From NCBI RefSeq assembly GCF_029852145.1, contig NC_079971.1:23497563-23561562 (forward strand): a stretch of DNA of 64,000 bases, in the 5' to 3' direction. Below the pieces are notes generated by a model. The model was given only the letters and a program-made list of their open reading frames with translations. It was not told the origin of the DNA and made no database searches. The position numbers and the translations under genes are program-made. Positions within the stretch are counted from its first letter, which is position 1; each line of letters begins with the position of its first letter. Source of the DNA: Microplitis mediator. Lineage: Eukaryota > Arthropoda > Insecta > Hymenoptera > Braconidae. Below, one piece after another: positions 37,836 to 49,618 of this stretch.

Positions 37836-38876
37836 ATGGGAATGGCGGTTCAGTGCTGGTTCATTACGTTTACGGGAATCCTGGGATTATTATTTCTGTG
37901 GAGAACGTCGCCTGTCAACTGGACCAGCTCTAATATCGTCACAAAAACGTCAATCCAAGTTGACGTATCGCTGCCGTCTAGCATCATCAATCAGCATCAA
38001 AACCTGTCTAGTCAGACCCTGCGCTACCACAAAAAGAAATACCGCGGGTCTGTATCTAAATATATGCTGAAGCTTTACCATCGAAGACCTAGTGCTGATA
38101 TAGTGCGAGCTCTTCAGCCACTCCACGTATCCGCGCCTATCAACTCCCATCATCACAACGGTGGCGGCCGAATTCTTGAATTTCGATTGCCGCCAGCAAA
38201 TCCCGAAGAGAATCTTGAAGCTGCCGAGTTACTGGGAAGTGCCGGTATGATTCTACGTGTTATGATGCTAAACAACTTCATTGAAGATGACAAATTTCGT
38301 GACTCACGGAAAGAAGAAACTTGGCGTGCATTTAATGTAACGGACGCTGTGAAAATGACCTCTGGTGGGTCATTGAGATTTTTGGTACGCGGGCGCATCT
38401 ACGGGAATAAGTTGATTCAAAATGACAGTCCTATTCTAGTGCTGAGTTACACGAAGCCCAAGAGTCGAAAACGTCGCTCCGTTGATGAAGAGACCGATGA
38501 CACTCCGAGCGTCATCTGGACAGATAATAGACGTCGGCGTAGGAATCCGTGCCGCAAACGTCCACTCTATGTCGATTTCGCTACTATAAATTATGACGAG
38601 TGGATCGTCGCACCACCTGGTTATGACGCCTATCAGTGTGTCGGAAGGTGTCTGTTTCCATTTGGGGACCATTTGAGTCCTACCAAGCACGCTATTGTCC
38701 AGGCATTGGTTTCGGGAGCTCTCCAGGGTGCTGATGGCACGAAACCTGTCGGGCGTGTCTGCTGTGTTCCCACTCGATTAGCGCCCACTAGTCTGCTTTA
38801 TTTGGATGCCAGTGGAACTCTTACCTATCAGTATGGATACGAGGACATGGTTGTTGTTGAGTGTGGATGTCGATAA
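37836..38876 (+). CDS. TGF-beta superfamily ligand, BMP9/10-like
   Basis: A single open exon of 346 codons. The start ATG is preceded in frame by a stop (TAA four codons upstream of the ATG) and followed at once by a signal-peptide-like helix (VQCWFITFTGILGLLFLW). The prodomain runs to about residue 205. Basic cleavage sites are RKRR at 211-214 and RRRRR at 232-236. The mature domain has the seven cysteines of the knot at 239, 268, 272, 309, 310, 343 and 345, ending VECGCR. The pattern TKHAIVQALV with CCVPTRLAPTSLLY and a TYQYGYEDM strand resembles BMP9/10 more than Dpp or Gbb, so I infer that class. The secreted dimer would signal through type I/II receptors. It lacks introns, and AATAAA lies 30 bp past the stop (38906). 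Confidence 0.9.
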   Translation: MGMAVQCWFITFTGILGLLFLWRTSPVNWTSSNIVTKTSIQVDVSLPSSIINQHQNLSSQTLRYHKKKYRGSVSKYMLKLYHRRPSADIVRALQPLHVSAPINSHHHNGGGRILEFRLPPANPEENLEAAELLGSAGMILRVMMLNNFIEDDKFRDSRKEETWRAFNVTDAVKMTSGGSLRFLVRGRIYGNKLIQNDSPILVLSYTKPKSRKRRSVDEETDDTPSVIWTDNRRRRRNPCRKRPLYVDFATINYDEWIVAPPGYDAYQCVGRCLFPFGDHLSPTKHAIVQALVSGALQGADGTKPVGRVCCVPTRLAPTSLLYLDASGTLTYQYGYEDMVVVECGCR

Positions 38877-39000
38877 AAAACTCGTGAAAATTTATACCCC
38901 CGTGAAATAAATTTATAAAAACAATATATGTTAAAATATAACAAATGTCTAAATATATATATCAAATTCATGGATGAAAATATAAAAAATGTATACATAT

Positions 39001-40009
39001 TAGGGTGTTTCAAAAAAAAAACAATTTTTTTTTTATGGTATCCAAAAATTGAAAGTATAACTAAAAATAAAAATTTTGGTACTATCCCGAGCTCTTAATA
39101 ATGATATTAAGGTTTGTCTCAATTCATTTTTCTATTTTCCATTTAAATAACACAGGAAAAAAAATAACTTTTTTTTTAGAATTTTACAGCTCATAAACCA
39201 ATCAACGGATTTTTATGCACAACAAATGTTTTTGTAGAAAATTGAACGCTCTACAAAAAAAGTCTCTTATAATTTTTTGATAAATCCCACTGTTCAAAAG
39301 TTATTTAAGCTTAAAGTCAAATTTATAGTAAATTTTGAGATTTTTTTACTTTTCCGGCGAAACTATCAGTCTTATCAAAAAATATCACAGGAACTTTTTT
39401 GTAGATAATTTTATTCCTTACAAATTATTACAAATAAAGTTTTTCGAAATTCTGCGTTGTTTTCAAGTTATTTCCATTTCAATGTCAAGCTCTTAAAAAA
39501 ATAGATTTCTGATTAATTTTAAGAGCTTGACATTGAAATGAAAATAAATTGAAAACAATGCGGAATTTCGAAAAATTTTATTCGTAATAATTTGTAAGGA
39601 ATAAAATTACCTACAAAAAAGTTTCTATGACATTTTGTAATAAGACTGATAGTTTCGCCAGAAAGTGAAAAGATCTTAAAATTTACTATAAATTTGACTT
39701 GAAACTTAAATAACTTTTGAACAGATGGATTTATCAAAAAATGATAAGAGACTTTTTTTGTAGAGCGTTCAATTTCCTACAAAAAGTTTTATTGCGTATA
39801 TAAATTCTTTGAGTGGTCTGTAAGCTAGAAAATTCTAAAAAAAAAAAAAATTTTTTCCTATGTTATTCAAATGGAAAATAGAAAAATGGATTGAGGCAAT
39901 CCTTAATATTATTATTAAGAGCTCGGATTGGCACCAAAATTTTTATTTTCAAGTATACTTTCAATTTTTGAATACCAAAAAAAAAATTTGTTTTTTCTGA
40001 AACACCCTA
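39001..40009. mobile_element. hAT-like foldback element, TAGGGTGTTTC ends (H3)
   Basis: Ends TAGGGTGTTTCAAAAAAAAA and TTCTGAAACACCCTA. Arms of nearly 500 bp pair along their length: 39150-39480 is the inverse of 39510-39850. Flanks ATACATAT and ATACATAC form a probable 8-bp target duplication with one change. Located 125 bp past the BMP stop. The minus-strand frame inside is not a gene. Confidence 0.85.
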
Positions 40010-40421
40010 ATACATACATACAATTTTTATATATTTTTTTATATCATCATACTGATATTTTTTTAATAAATTTTTTTTATGGGTAATTAATTTTTATTAA
40101 GATAAGAAGTAATAGTGGGTAAGATGGACAGTTTTAAAAAAACAGTTTTGTGTGATTTTTATATTTTTCAGTATATTTTTGGTAAAAATTAATTTTTATT
40201 ACGAGGTATAATGGACGATATAAATCAGTGTAGAAATATGATACTATAATTATTATTTTATATCTATTGTACAGTAAAAAAATTTACAACAATAAAACAA
40301 AAAATTATTAAAACATTTATCAGTCATTAAAATTTGTTATCACAACACATTCACATTAACGTAAATTGTTCAATAAAAATTATTTTAAAAATCATGTTAT
40401 AAATTTATTTAAATTAAGTCA

Positions 40422-43319
40422 CTAACTAAACACCTTCGAGCACATTTCGTTATTTTTTCTATTAAGTAAATAAGAACGAGCTGGTGATGGCACAATACTG
40501 CGTTTAGTTTTCCTAAGTCTATGCCTACTGCCTGGTATCCTTTCAATTTTGTAGACCTGGTGCTTGACTGTGGTCTCAGGCTGCATTAGTCTCATGCACA
40601 AACTAACCGGTCCCGAAAAGTCAACGTCAGTTGACAACTCAAGCTTAGGTTCCAAGGTAAGCGCGAATTCGGCCGTACTTTGCACAAAGTCAGATCGCAC
40701 TTTTACCCCACCACGTACTGCGATCCCAGCGCCCATTTCTACAAGTGATTGGGCTGTTCTTGACCACAAGCTCAGCTGGATCTGTCCCGCGAGATCAAAG
40801 CTAACTGCGCCCTCGACATCTACTTCCGCAACGAAGCCCGAAGTCAGAGGGACTATTTCGTGATGACGATGTAGGTTAGCAATAGCCTGGAAAGCTGGAG
40901 TTCTTTCGGATGCAGTGCCTGACCAAACGTGGCCCATCAGCTCGCCTTGTCCAGTAAAGAAAACGAACGGTCGAATTCCAACACCCAAGAACCCTAGTTC
41001 CATTCCAGCAGTTGCCAGTTCGTATTCTTCAGAGTCCTCGTCGCTGGATGATGACGAAATGAAGGAACCCAATCCACCAGCAAATAAACCCAATGAAAAT
41101 AATGCTTCTTCATGGGCTGCAGTCGTCAAGACAACGTCAACAACACCGCGTTTCAGTAAACCGGAATTAACTTCTTGGACCGTTACCAGGGATCCATTGC
41201 TGGCCGATGACTTCAGAAAGGGTCTCGTGAATGCAGTGCTCAGTCCTTTGTGTGCTAGAACATTGTAGTTACGCACGCGCCAAGCTTCAGCAGTTAAAGC
41301 TGCTTCCAGTTTGTCATTGAAGACTGGGTCTTTTTCTGCTAACTGTTCTAACCGTTGGCTGATGTATCTTCGAACCTCGAACATGGAATCCTGGGTGCTC
41401 AGGTACTCCAAGAAGCCACGAAGATCTTCAGTAGATGGATCATTTTCTAGAATAATATCTGCCGCGATCGTTCGGATGGTACTGTCTCTCTTAGGACCGC
41501 CAATTTGATAGAAAGCTCTTCGGGCGGCTGTTTTTATTTCACTGGTTATGAACTGGGAATCGAGTGACTTCAAAGCTTGCCAAGCAGTGACACTCGTGGA
41601 TTTGGTTCCATTGACTGCGGAGTCCAGCAATGCCGCAATAGATCCTTTGCTACGTAAATTCCGTAACCCTCGTAGGAATTTCTGGCGACACTCATCACTG
41701 CTGCAAGTATCGAGACCTATTTCTAAGCTCACTCGGACGAGTTCTTTGACAACTGGATCATTAAGTTGCCGTGCCATGGCACCAGCAGTCAGGGCATAAG
41801 TTTCGGATACTCTGTCATTCTGAAGTGTCTCTTCGGATTTCTTTAGCACATCTTTGATGATATCTGGGTGAGGCAACGGCGCCATAGATAATGCCCACAA
41901 GTATCTTTCAGTTTCATCGCCAGAGTCATCAGTCCTCAGAATTTTCATCGCTGCCTGATGAGTTGCAGGGGTTGCAGCCGCTCCCAGGACATCTAGCATC
42001 TGGGTCTTCAGTGGAAAATAGCGTGGGCTCTTTAATATCTTCACCAAATCTTCTGCCGTAGCTTCGCGCATAACGGGAATAAGTTTTAGAAATGCCGCAG
42101 CTGATTTAGCTGTTCCCAGAGCTGAATTTTCCAAGGCCTCGCGGTTTTCTTCAATCAATTTCTCCAACTAGAATCATAAAAATTTATTAGAGAGCTGTAA
42201 AAATTGATGGTTTTCCAAGGGTTGAAGTAAATACTTACAGTAAGACAGCCAGAGTCTGGACAAGAGGCCGATTCAACTTGCGAGCCGATCTTGACTTCTC
42301 TGAAACCAGGCTGCAAATATGCCACCGCATCTTTGACACTCGCGGCCTGGATTTTCTTGGCCACCTTGGAACCACCAACTTCCTTAACAATTCGCTGCGA
42401 AGTTACCGTCGCTCCTACTTCAGGCTTCGTTTTCAAGGTCACTTCATGCTGCTCGAATTCCTCAATCATGATTGGCAGCAACGCCGAATTGAGTTTGTAA
42501 TCCGCCACCCGGGTGCTCAAAACATCGACCCCCATTATTGGATTCGGATGTTCCCTTTTGGCTGTCAGATCTTGATCGCAGAATTTCTTAACTTTACGCG
42601 TCGAGCTGGGACCCGTCGACTCATAAGTGACATTACACGTTCCCGAGGCGTCATGTTCTCGATAATCTCCATCTAAAGTACGGTACTGGAACAAACTAGC
42701 AAGACCTCGTTTTAAATTCAACGATGACGTCGTTTCGTCCTGTCCAGCATAGAACTTCTCAATGACTCCCTGCCGCCAGAGTACGTAGACCGGCACCGCG
42801 GACACGTCATCCAACTTCGACGTGTGTTCAACAAAACCTTCAGGTTCGGGTGCCGTTCGGGATTTAATCCACAGCTGCGGGGATGTTAACTAAAAATAAA
42901 TAGATAAGTGTCTTTTAGATAATGAACCCACTACATATCAATAGATTTCTTATCGCCCCGAGGTTATCGGTTCGAACCCATCTTTGGACTCAGGCAATTT
43001 TTTTTTTCTAAATTAACTCACAATGCCCTCAAATAAGGACTTCTAGCAGTTCCCTGCCTTAAAATAAGTAGAAAAAAAAATTTTTAAATAAATTTACCTC
43101 AATAGCGAGCAGATAATTGTAATGGTCATTTGGATCCTGCCAAATAGCGTCGACTACTAAGTAACCGGTCAATTGAAACCCAACATCGCCTGTACTAGAT
43201 CCTGACTCACGTGAAAGAATTGTCGTAGTCAGCTGATACTTGAGGCCATTGCCAACAGTCCATCCTCCTCCGACTCCCACTATCGCTAACAATATTATTA
43301 AGCAACACTTTAAATTCAT
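40422..43319 (-). CDS. Mtp: Microsomal triglyceride transfer protein, large subunit
   Basis: Three exons on the minus strand, all phase 0: 43319-43098, 42889-42239 and 42167-40422. They give 872 residues (human MTTP has 894). A signal peptide (LIILLAIVGVGGG) precedes the vitellogenin-type lipid-transfer region (GLKYQLTTTILS, GYLVVDAIWQDP, LTSPQLWIKSRT). An alpha-helical repeat region rich in LRGLRNLRSKGSI-like turns follows, then a C-terminal beta-sheet lipid-binding part. The family works in the ER lumen with protein disulfide isomerase. It loads lipid onto apolipoproteins (lipophorin in insects). The last exon of 1.7 kb holds two thirds of the protein without a break. AATAAA for this strand is at 40409-40404, directly after the stop. 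There is no ER-retention tail; partner binding would hold it in the ER. Confidence 0.95.
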
Positions 43320-43885
43320 ATTTATAAAATCTCCCGCCAAATTATGTGATACCAATCAGATCTTATTCTACTAGTGTTAACTTTATATCAAAAAAACTTG
43401 TACCCGGATCCGAAATAAGGCAATAGTGTGATTATAAAAGGCAGTATAAAGTAGAAAATTTAAACGAGATGACCAGACGAGGGTCGAGTGACGACTGAAG
43501 AACACGCTACACATAATACGGACAATACTATGATCAGAGCGTTGTAGAATTTTAACACTATACAGTTATTTAAAAGTGTGCGGGTGTTTGTACGTGAGGA
43601 GCCCGATAGCATCCGGAATTTTTATTACTTTTTTTTTTGATTTAATTGGACGATAGGGCTCGCGTTTGAATTCGTTATATAAATCCACACATTGGATTAT
43701 ATTTTTTTATTTTATCACAATATTTATAATAAATAACTCCGCTGTCAATAAATTATATAAAGTTATATTTAGTTATGAATAATTAGTTTACTTATCAAAC
43801 AAAACCGACTATTTGCCGATAGTTATTTGCAAGTTAAATTTTTGAAAGATAATTTTTGAAAATTAAATAAAAAATAAAAAATTAC

Positions 43886-44157
43886 CTGGCGCCGTTTGAC
43901 AATTGGACCCTGAAAAAACATAATTTTTTGTATAAAAAATATAAGGAAATATAAAAAAAAATGATGACCTTGAGCCGGCAAAAGCGAGGCCTTGACACCG
44001 CGAATTACGGCGGGAATATTTGAGTTAAAAATAAAATTTTTTTCGAAAATATAAAAAATCTCTGGGAATTTTGTGAATAAACAGAAGGAAACTTACCAAA
44101 AAAAATGAGACAGACGAAATAAATGAGGCAGAGAGTCGGCCGTTCTTGGCCGGCCAT
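43886..44157 (-). CDS. Two possible 5' exons upstream of Mtp, including a 24-nt microexon
   Basis: An ATG at 44157 opens a 61-nt exon encoding a signal-like segment (LCLIYFVCLIFFG) and ends at a good donor (GTAAGT) at 44097. A 24-nt segment at 43909-43886 has a strong acceptor (TTTTTTCAG) and a donor (GTAATT). It keeps the phase and would add SNCQTAP. I cannot find a convincing next exon. An acceptor inside the Mtp signal exon would be in frame but is weak. This could be an alternative Mtp leader, a short separate gene or chance. Confidence 0.3.
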
Positions 44158-44159
44158 CT

Positions 44160-46678
44160 TAAGTACTTTTTTTTTTTGTTCTTCCACTTGAATTTTTCGA
44201 AATTAGACGAAATAGCCGGTAAAATATCCGACTGCTGCAGGTATTTGCCGTGCACTTGAGCTTTAACAATTCCTGGTTGAGTAAACACGAATAATTAGAC
44301 AACGTACGTCGTACTCTGAAGACGTTATCGTTTTTATTTTCCCCTTCTGTTACTCGGTTATATTATTTTCTCCTCGTTCATTCCCCACCGGTATCTGTAT
44401 CTATGTATACAATAAATTTAAACATTCAACAACTTATTTATGTATATAAATATATATATATGTGTAATTAATGGATAAAGTAATGAGATGAGTTTCTTGC
44501 GTGGATCGAGCAAATCGAACCGGGATAAATAATTAAGTAGACTAATTATTTTTTATTTATTGTCTTTATTTGAGGATGGAATGAAAGGAATGTCGGCTTG
44601 AAAAACTTGATGAAAAAAAGTTGATCTGGAAAAACTTTGGTGTAGTGGGGAAGACCTGTTTTACTCGATAACTGACCCAGGTTTGTTACACTTCAATAAG
44701 GAAGTTATGTGTCTTGCACTTTTTTTTTTTTTTTTTTTCTTGCAAGCTCTAGTCTGTTAATTTATTTTAACACTGTATATATACATGTATATGTGTATGT
44801 ATGTATATATATTTATATATATTTGTTATTATTATTTTTAACTTTTAAGATCACGCAGATCGCGGGTCACGAATCGCGGATAAGATTTTAAAGAAATTTA
44901 TCTTATCAACTCATAGTAATTTATTTATTATCAGCTGATACGTGATACGTTATAGCGACGTAAGATATAAGAGGATTTTACTTGAACTTGAAAAAAAAAA
45001 AAAAAATTTGAAATTCTTAATGAACTTGAAAAAAGTTAAATTTGAATTTTTTTTTCTGAGAAGAAATTTGACAGCTGGAATATAATTTGAATTTTTGAAA
45101 ATTTTGAAGTCGGTTAAAATAATAATTTAAAATTATTTTCTGAGCTCGTAAGGATTTTTGAATGCAGCTGTTGTGTTTTTAGAAATTTGTAAGAAAAAAA
45201 AGTCATATTAATTTTTTTAGACTGACAGTTTTGAGACTACGGAAAATCGGGGGCAATTATTGAATAGTAAAAGTTTTTTTGAATGTTTGGAGTATTTGTA
45301 TTGAAAAATTTATAAGAAGTAGTAGAAATTTTATGTTTATAATTTCAAATGGGCGCCATTTTTGAACAAATCGAGTGATTTCGCTCGTTTTTGAATTTGG
45401 CCAAAATAATTAATTTTCTAAAAAAATTGAATTTTTGAAAATAGGAATTGATAAAACATTTGGGCGCCATTTTTAAACAAGTCGAGTGATTTTGCTCTTT
45501 TTTGAACTTGGCCAAAATAATAAATTTTCAAAAAATAGGAATTAATAAACCATTTGGGCGCCATCGTAATAATTGCAGATTATAATCCAGACATATATTT
45601 ATATATATAAACTTTTGAATCAATAGTAATTTTGGAAACTTCTAAAATTAAAACAACTTATCGAAAAATTTTTCAAAAACATGCCATGAAAAAAAAAATG
45701 CATTTTTTGTGATATTTACTACAAACTATGCAAAAATTTTTTGTAAATACAAAAATAAATTATCAAACCAAATTTAAATAAATTTTCGATATCCAAAAAT
45801 AAAAAAATACTAAATTTAAAAACTTACATTGATCAGAATTGTAACCGATGAAAATCTATTAAAATAATTTCTATTTATAAATTGAAGTTATAAATAAATA
45901 ATAAACCTTATATCCATTTATTAACGTCACCGTTTTAATATTTAACACAACTATAGCTCGGCTATTAGAGTTTTAACCAAAACGCTAGAATAAAATATAT
46001 ATTTGACCTTTGATTTATTGTTATCAGTAAACAACCGTCATCACTTTATAGTTATCCTCAGTGACCTGTGACACTAAAACTATCTCATTTGTCTTTATAT
46101 GAGTAAGCATTCCTCACTGACGTTTATTTGTTGTTTTCTTTTTTTAAATAAATTTCCCATGGAATTGATAAGCGAGCAATTCAGTCTCGATAACATTTAT
46201 CTGAGTTCAAAACGAAAAAAAAAACAGAAACACGGATTTTTTATTTATACTTCTATTATTAGCACTAATTGTTATAATAATCCATAATTAATAGTGTGAA
46301 TAAAATTTTGGCAATGGATAAAATCGTAATAATTATTAACTTCGTTATCACGACACACCGGATGGTTTCGAATCCATGAATGAATTGAATCAGACGATCT
46401 TCTTGTCATACGGGCGGACGGAAGTAATTGTATCTAAGTAGTGTCATGATACAACATATATATCATACACTCATATACGCAGACATACATATCTTTGTAT
46501 GTAGATAAAAATTCGAGGCAAAGTACGGCAGAATTTTAGAGGAATTTTTTTTATGGTCTTTAGGGAAGTGAAGGGTAAATTAGCCACCTCGAGAAAAATT
46601 ATCGAATTTTGAGTGAAAATTTGTTTCTTTTTAAATATTTGTTATTTTAATTATTTTTTAAAAATTGCAGGAGAAATG
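44160..46678. other. Unassigned intergenic DNA upstream of Mtp
   Basis: AT-rich, with (TATG)-type microsatellite near 44775-44825. Three copies of GGGCGCCAT sit within a short degenerate repeat of about 100-110 bp at 45350-45570. No supported gene. Confidence 0.4.
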
Positions 46679-47680
46679 AATCATATATGTGTATGTATGA
46701 AAATTAGCCATGTATATGAAGCTCATACGAAATATATATGTATGAAGTATAGGTGATACCTATGTGCTCCGTATATGAATCATTCATGCTTTTGTATGAA
46801 TCAGATATGTTTCATATATGGTTTATATGTGAATCATATAATTTCCATATATGATTCATTTATGAAACATATCCGCTACATATATGACGCATATACGCTA
46901 CATATATGACGCATATACGCTACATATATGACGCATACATGTTTCATATAAATTCCATATATGCTTCATATATGAATCGTATAAGTCATATATGAAGCAT
47001 AGATGGATCATATAATTTTCATATATGCTATATATGTATAATCATATATTTCATATGGATTATAGAATTTCTATATATGATTCATATATGTACTTCGTAT
47101 ATGCATCATATAGGCTTCATATATAAAGCATATATGGATTATAATTACCATATATGGTTACATATAAAGCATATATGGCTCATATAATTTCCACATATGT
47201 TTCTTATATAAGTCATATATGTCATATGAATTATATGATTTCTATATATGATTCATATATGTACTTCGTATATGCATCATATAGGCTTCATATATAGAGC
47301 ATATATGGATCATATACGTCATATATGGATTATAATTACCATATATGTTTCACATATGAAGCATTGATGGAAATTATATGAGCCATATATAATATTTATA
47401 AATCATATATGTCATATGGATTATATGATTTCTATACATGATTCATATATGTACTTCGTATATGAATAATATAGGTTTCATATATAAAGCACATATGGAT
47501 CATATACGTCATATATGGATTATAATCACCATATATGTTTCACATATAAAGCATATATGGTTCATATCATTTCCATATACACTTCATATTTGACACATAC
47601 ATGGATCATATAAATTCCACATACGCTTTATACATGTTTCACATGCGGATCATATAATTTCTATGTATGACATGTATGCT
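46679..47680. repeat. CATATATG-word array (family i, copy 2)
   Basis: About 1 kb of TTCATATATGAATCATATA-type words, with a higher-order unit of about 190 bp seen at 47050, 47230 and 47415 (GATTTCTATATATGATTCATATATG). It runs directly into the next element at 47684. Confidence 0.75.
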
Positions 47681-47683
47681 CTA

Positions 47684-48857
47684 CACGGAGAGAAAAACAT
47701 GGGAATTTTTCCAATTTTACTTAGGAGAAATTCCCTTGTTGACATGGCAAATTTTGCTTTATCAACATGGGAAATTTCACTACGAAAAAATGGAAATATA
47801 ACCATATTCTATGGGAATTTCACCCATATATTATAGGAATATCTTCCATGTTGCCATTGGAAAAATTTCCATGTAGACATGGAAAAATTCCTCTGTTAAC
47901 ATTGCTGAAATTCCTTTATGAATATGGGTATTTTTACTATGTCAGTATAGGAATTTTTCCCATGTTACCGGAGTAATTTCTTCTATATTGACATGGGAAT
48001 TTTTTCCATGTTGACAAGGAAAAAATTCCTTTGTTAACATGGTAAATATTCCCATGTTGACATAGTAAAAATATCCATGTTGGCATGGGAAAAATCGCTA
48101 TGTTTCATGGGAAAAGTCCACAAGAAGCTAAAATCACTAAAATACGAAATATTTTGGTCATTTGTATCATTTAGGCTTTAAAGCGATAAAATAGGGATGT
48201 GTGAAGGTTTTAAGATTTACGAAAATAGAATTTCAAAGTTTCCGAAAAAATTTTGTGTAATTTGATTAAAATTTTTTTGTAGCACCTACCAATGAACAAA
48301 TGTTTTTATCAATTCGATTAATATAAACGAGTACCTAAAAATCAATTACCTACATCGTGTTTCCGACAGTATATAATCATCAATTCAATTGAATTATTTT
48401 GATTTACTTAATAAATTACGTAAAAAAAACATAAGCTTACAAATATTTCACTTTTATATACATGGGAATTTCTACTTTGTTAACATGGGAATTTTTCCCA
48501 CGTTTACATGGGAAATTTTCCCATGTTGACATTGGAGAATTTTCCATGACATTAGAGGAATTCCAACAATGTTAATATAGAAATTTTTTCAATGTCGACA
48601 TGGGAATTTTTCCTATGTAAACATGGTAAAAATTCCCATGTTAACATTGCAATAGTTCCTATGTTACATTGTTATTTTTCCAATGTTGACATAGGAAAAT
48701 TTACATTGTCAATATAGGAATAATTCCAATGTAACAAAGCAAAATTTACCATGTGACATTGTTGAAATTCACATGTTGACATGGTAAAATTTACAATGCC
48801 AACAAAGGAATTTTCCCCAAGTAAAATTGGAAAAATTCCCATTTTTTTCTTTCCGTG
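47684..48857. mobile_element. TIR element with CATGGGAATTTTTCCCATG words (family c)
   Basis: It starts CACGGAGAGAAAAACATGG and ends TTTTTTTCTTTCCGTG, TA on both sides. Two word arrays (47690-48120 and 48460-48850) flank a unique core of about 340 bp, the same plan as family a. The frames across it read through the repeats. Confidence 0.85.
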
Positions 48858-49135
48858 TACAAATTGGCATATATCGAACACTCATGGTCATAAATTGTTC
48901 ATTTTTCACGGAATTAACAATATATTTATTGTTTTTATAAATTATGAAAGTCATATATCTTTGATACAAGAGTATACATATCATGAAATTTAAAGTCTTA
49001 AGTAAATAAAATTTTATGATTCCAAAAATACTTCAGATCCAGGATTAAAAATTACGGACAACATAATTTTTTTTTTTTTGTTTAAATTTTATTTAATGAT
49101 GAGTCGTTCGTTTATTTCCCATACATTTGTATAAC

Positions 49136-49545
49136 TCAATTTTTACTACGAGGCTTGCAAATACGTGTGACACCAACTCCTATTGGTTTACAAAAATCAG
49201 AGCAGCAGTCATTGCGATTGTTACACTTGAAACAAAACAAAAAAAAGAAATTAACAAATAATATATAACAAATAATATAATTTTTTATTACACTGTAAAA
49301 AATCCGGAGTGAATCCGGAGTGAATTGGGAGTGAAATAAAATCCGAATTCACTCCGGATTAACTCCGCCACTCGGAGTTCCGGAGTTTAAAAAAAAAATC
49401 ACTCCGCATCCGGAGTGAATTGGGAGTTTTTTTTTAGCGGAGTGATTGCGGAGTGACGCGGATTTTATTTCACTCCCAATTCACTCCGGTCCGGAGTTTT
49501 AATACTTAAATAAATTTATATTAATTTATATGAAACTGCTAAACA

Positions 49546-49618
<73 letters not shown>

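Noticed and set aside
42940..43000. GGTTCGAACCC, a tRNA T-loop-like sequence, in an Mtp intron
   Set aside because: The bases around it do not form a T stem or an acceptor stem, and no anticodon arm is visible. At most a decayed tRNA-derived repeat.
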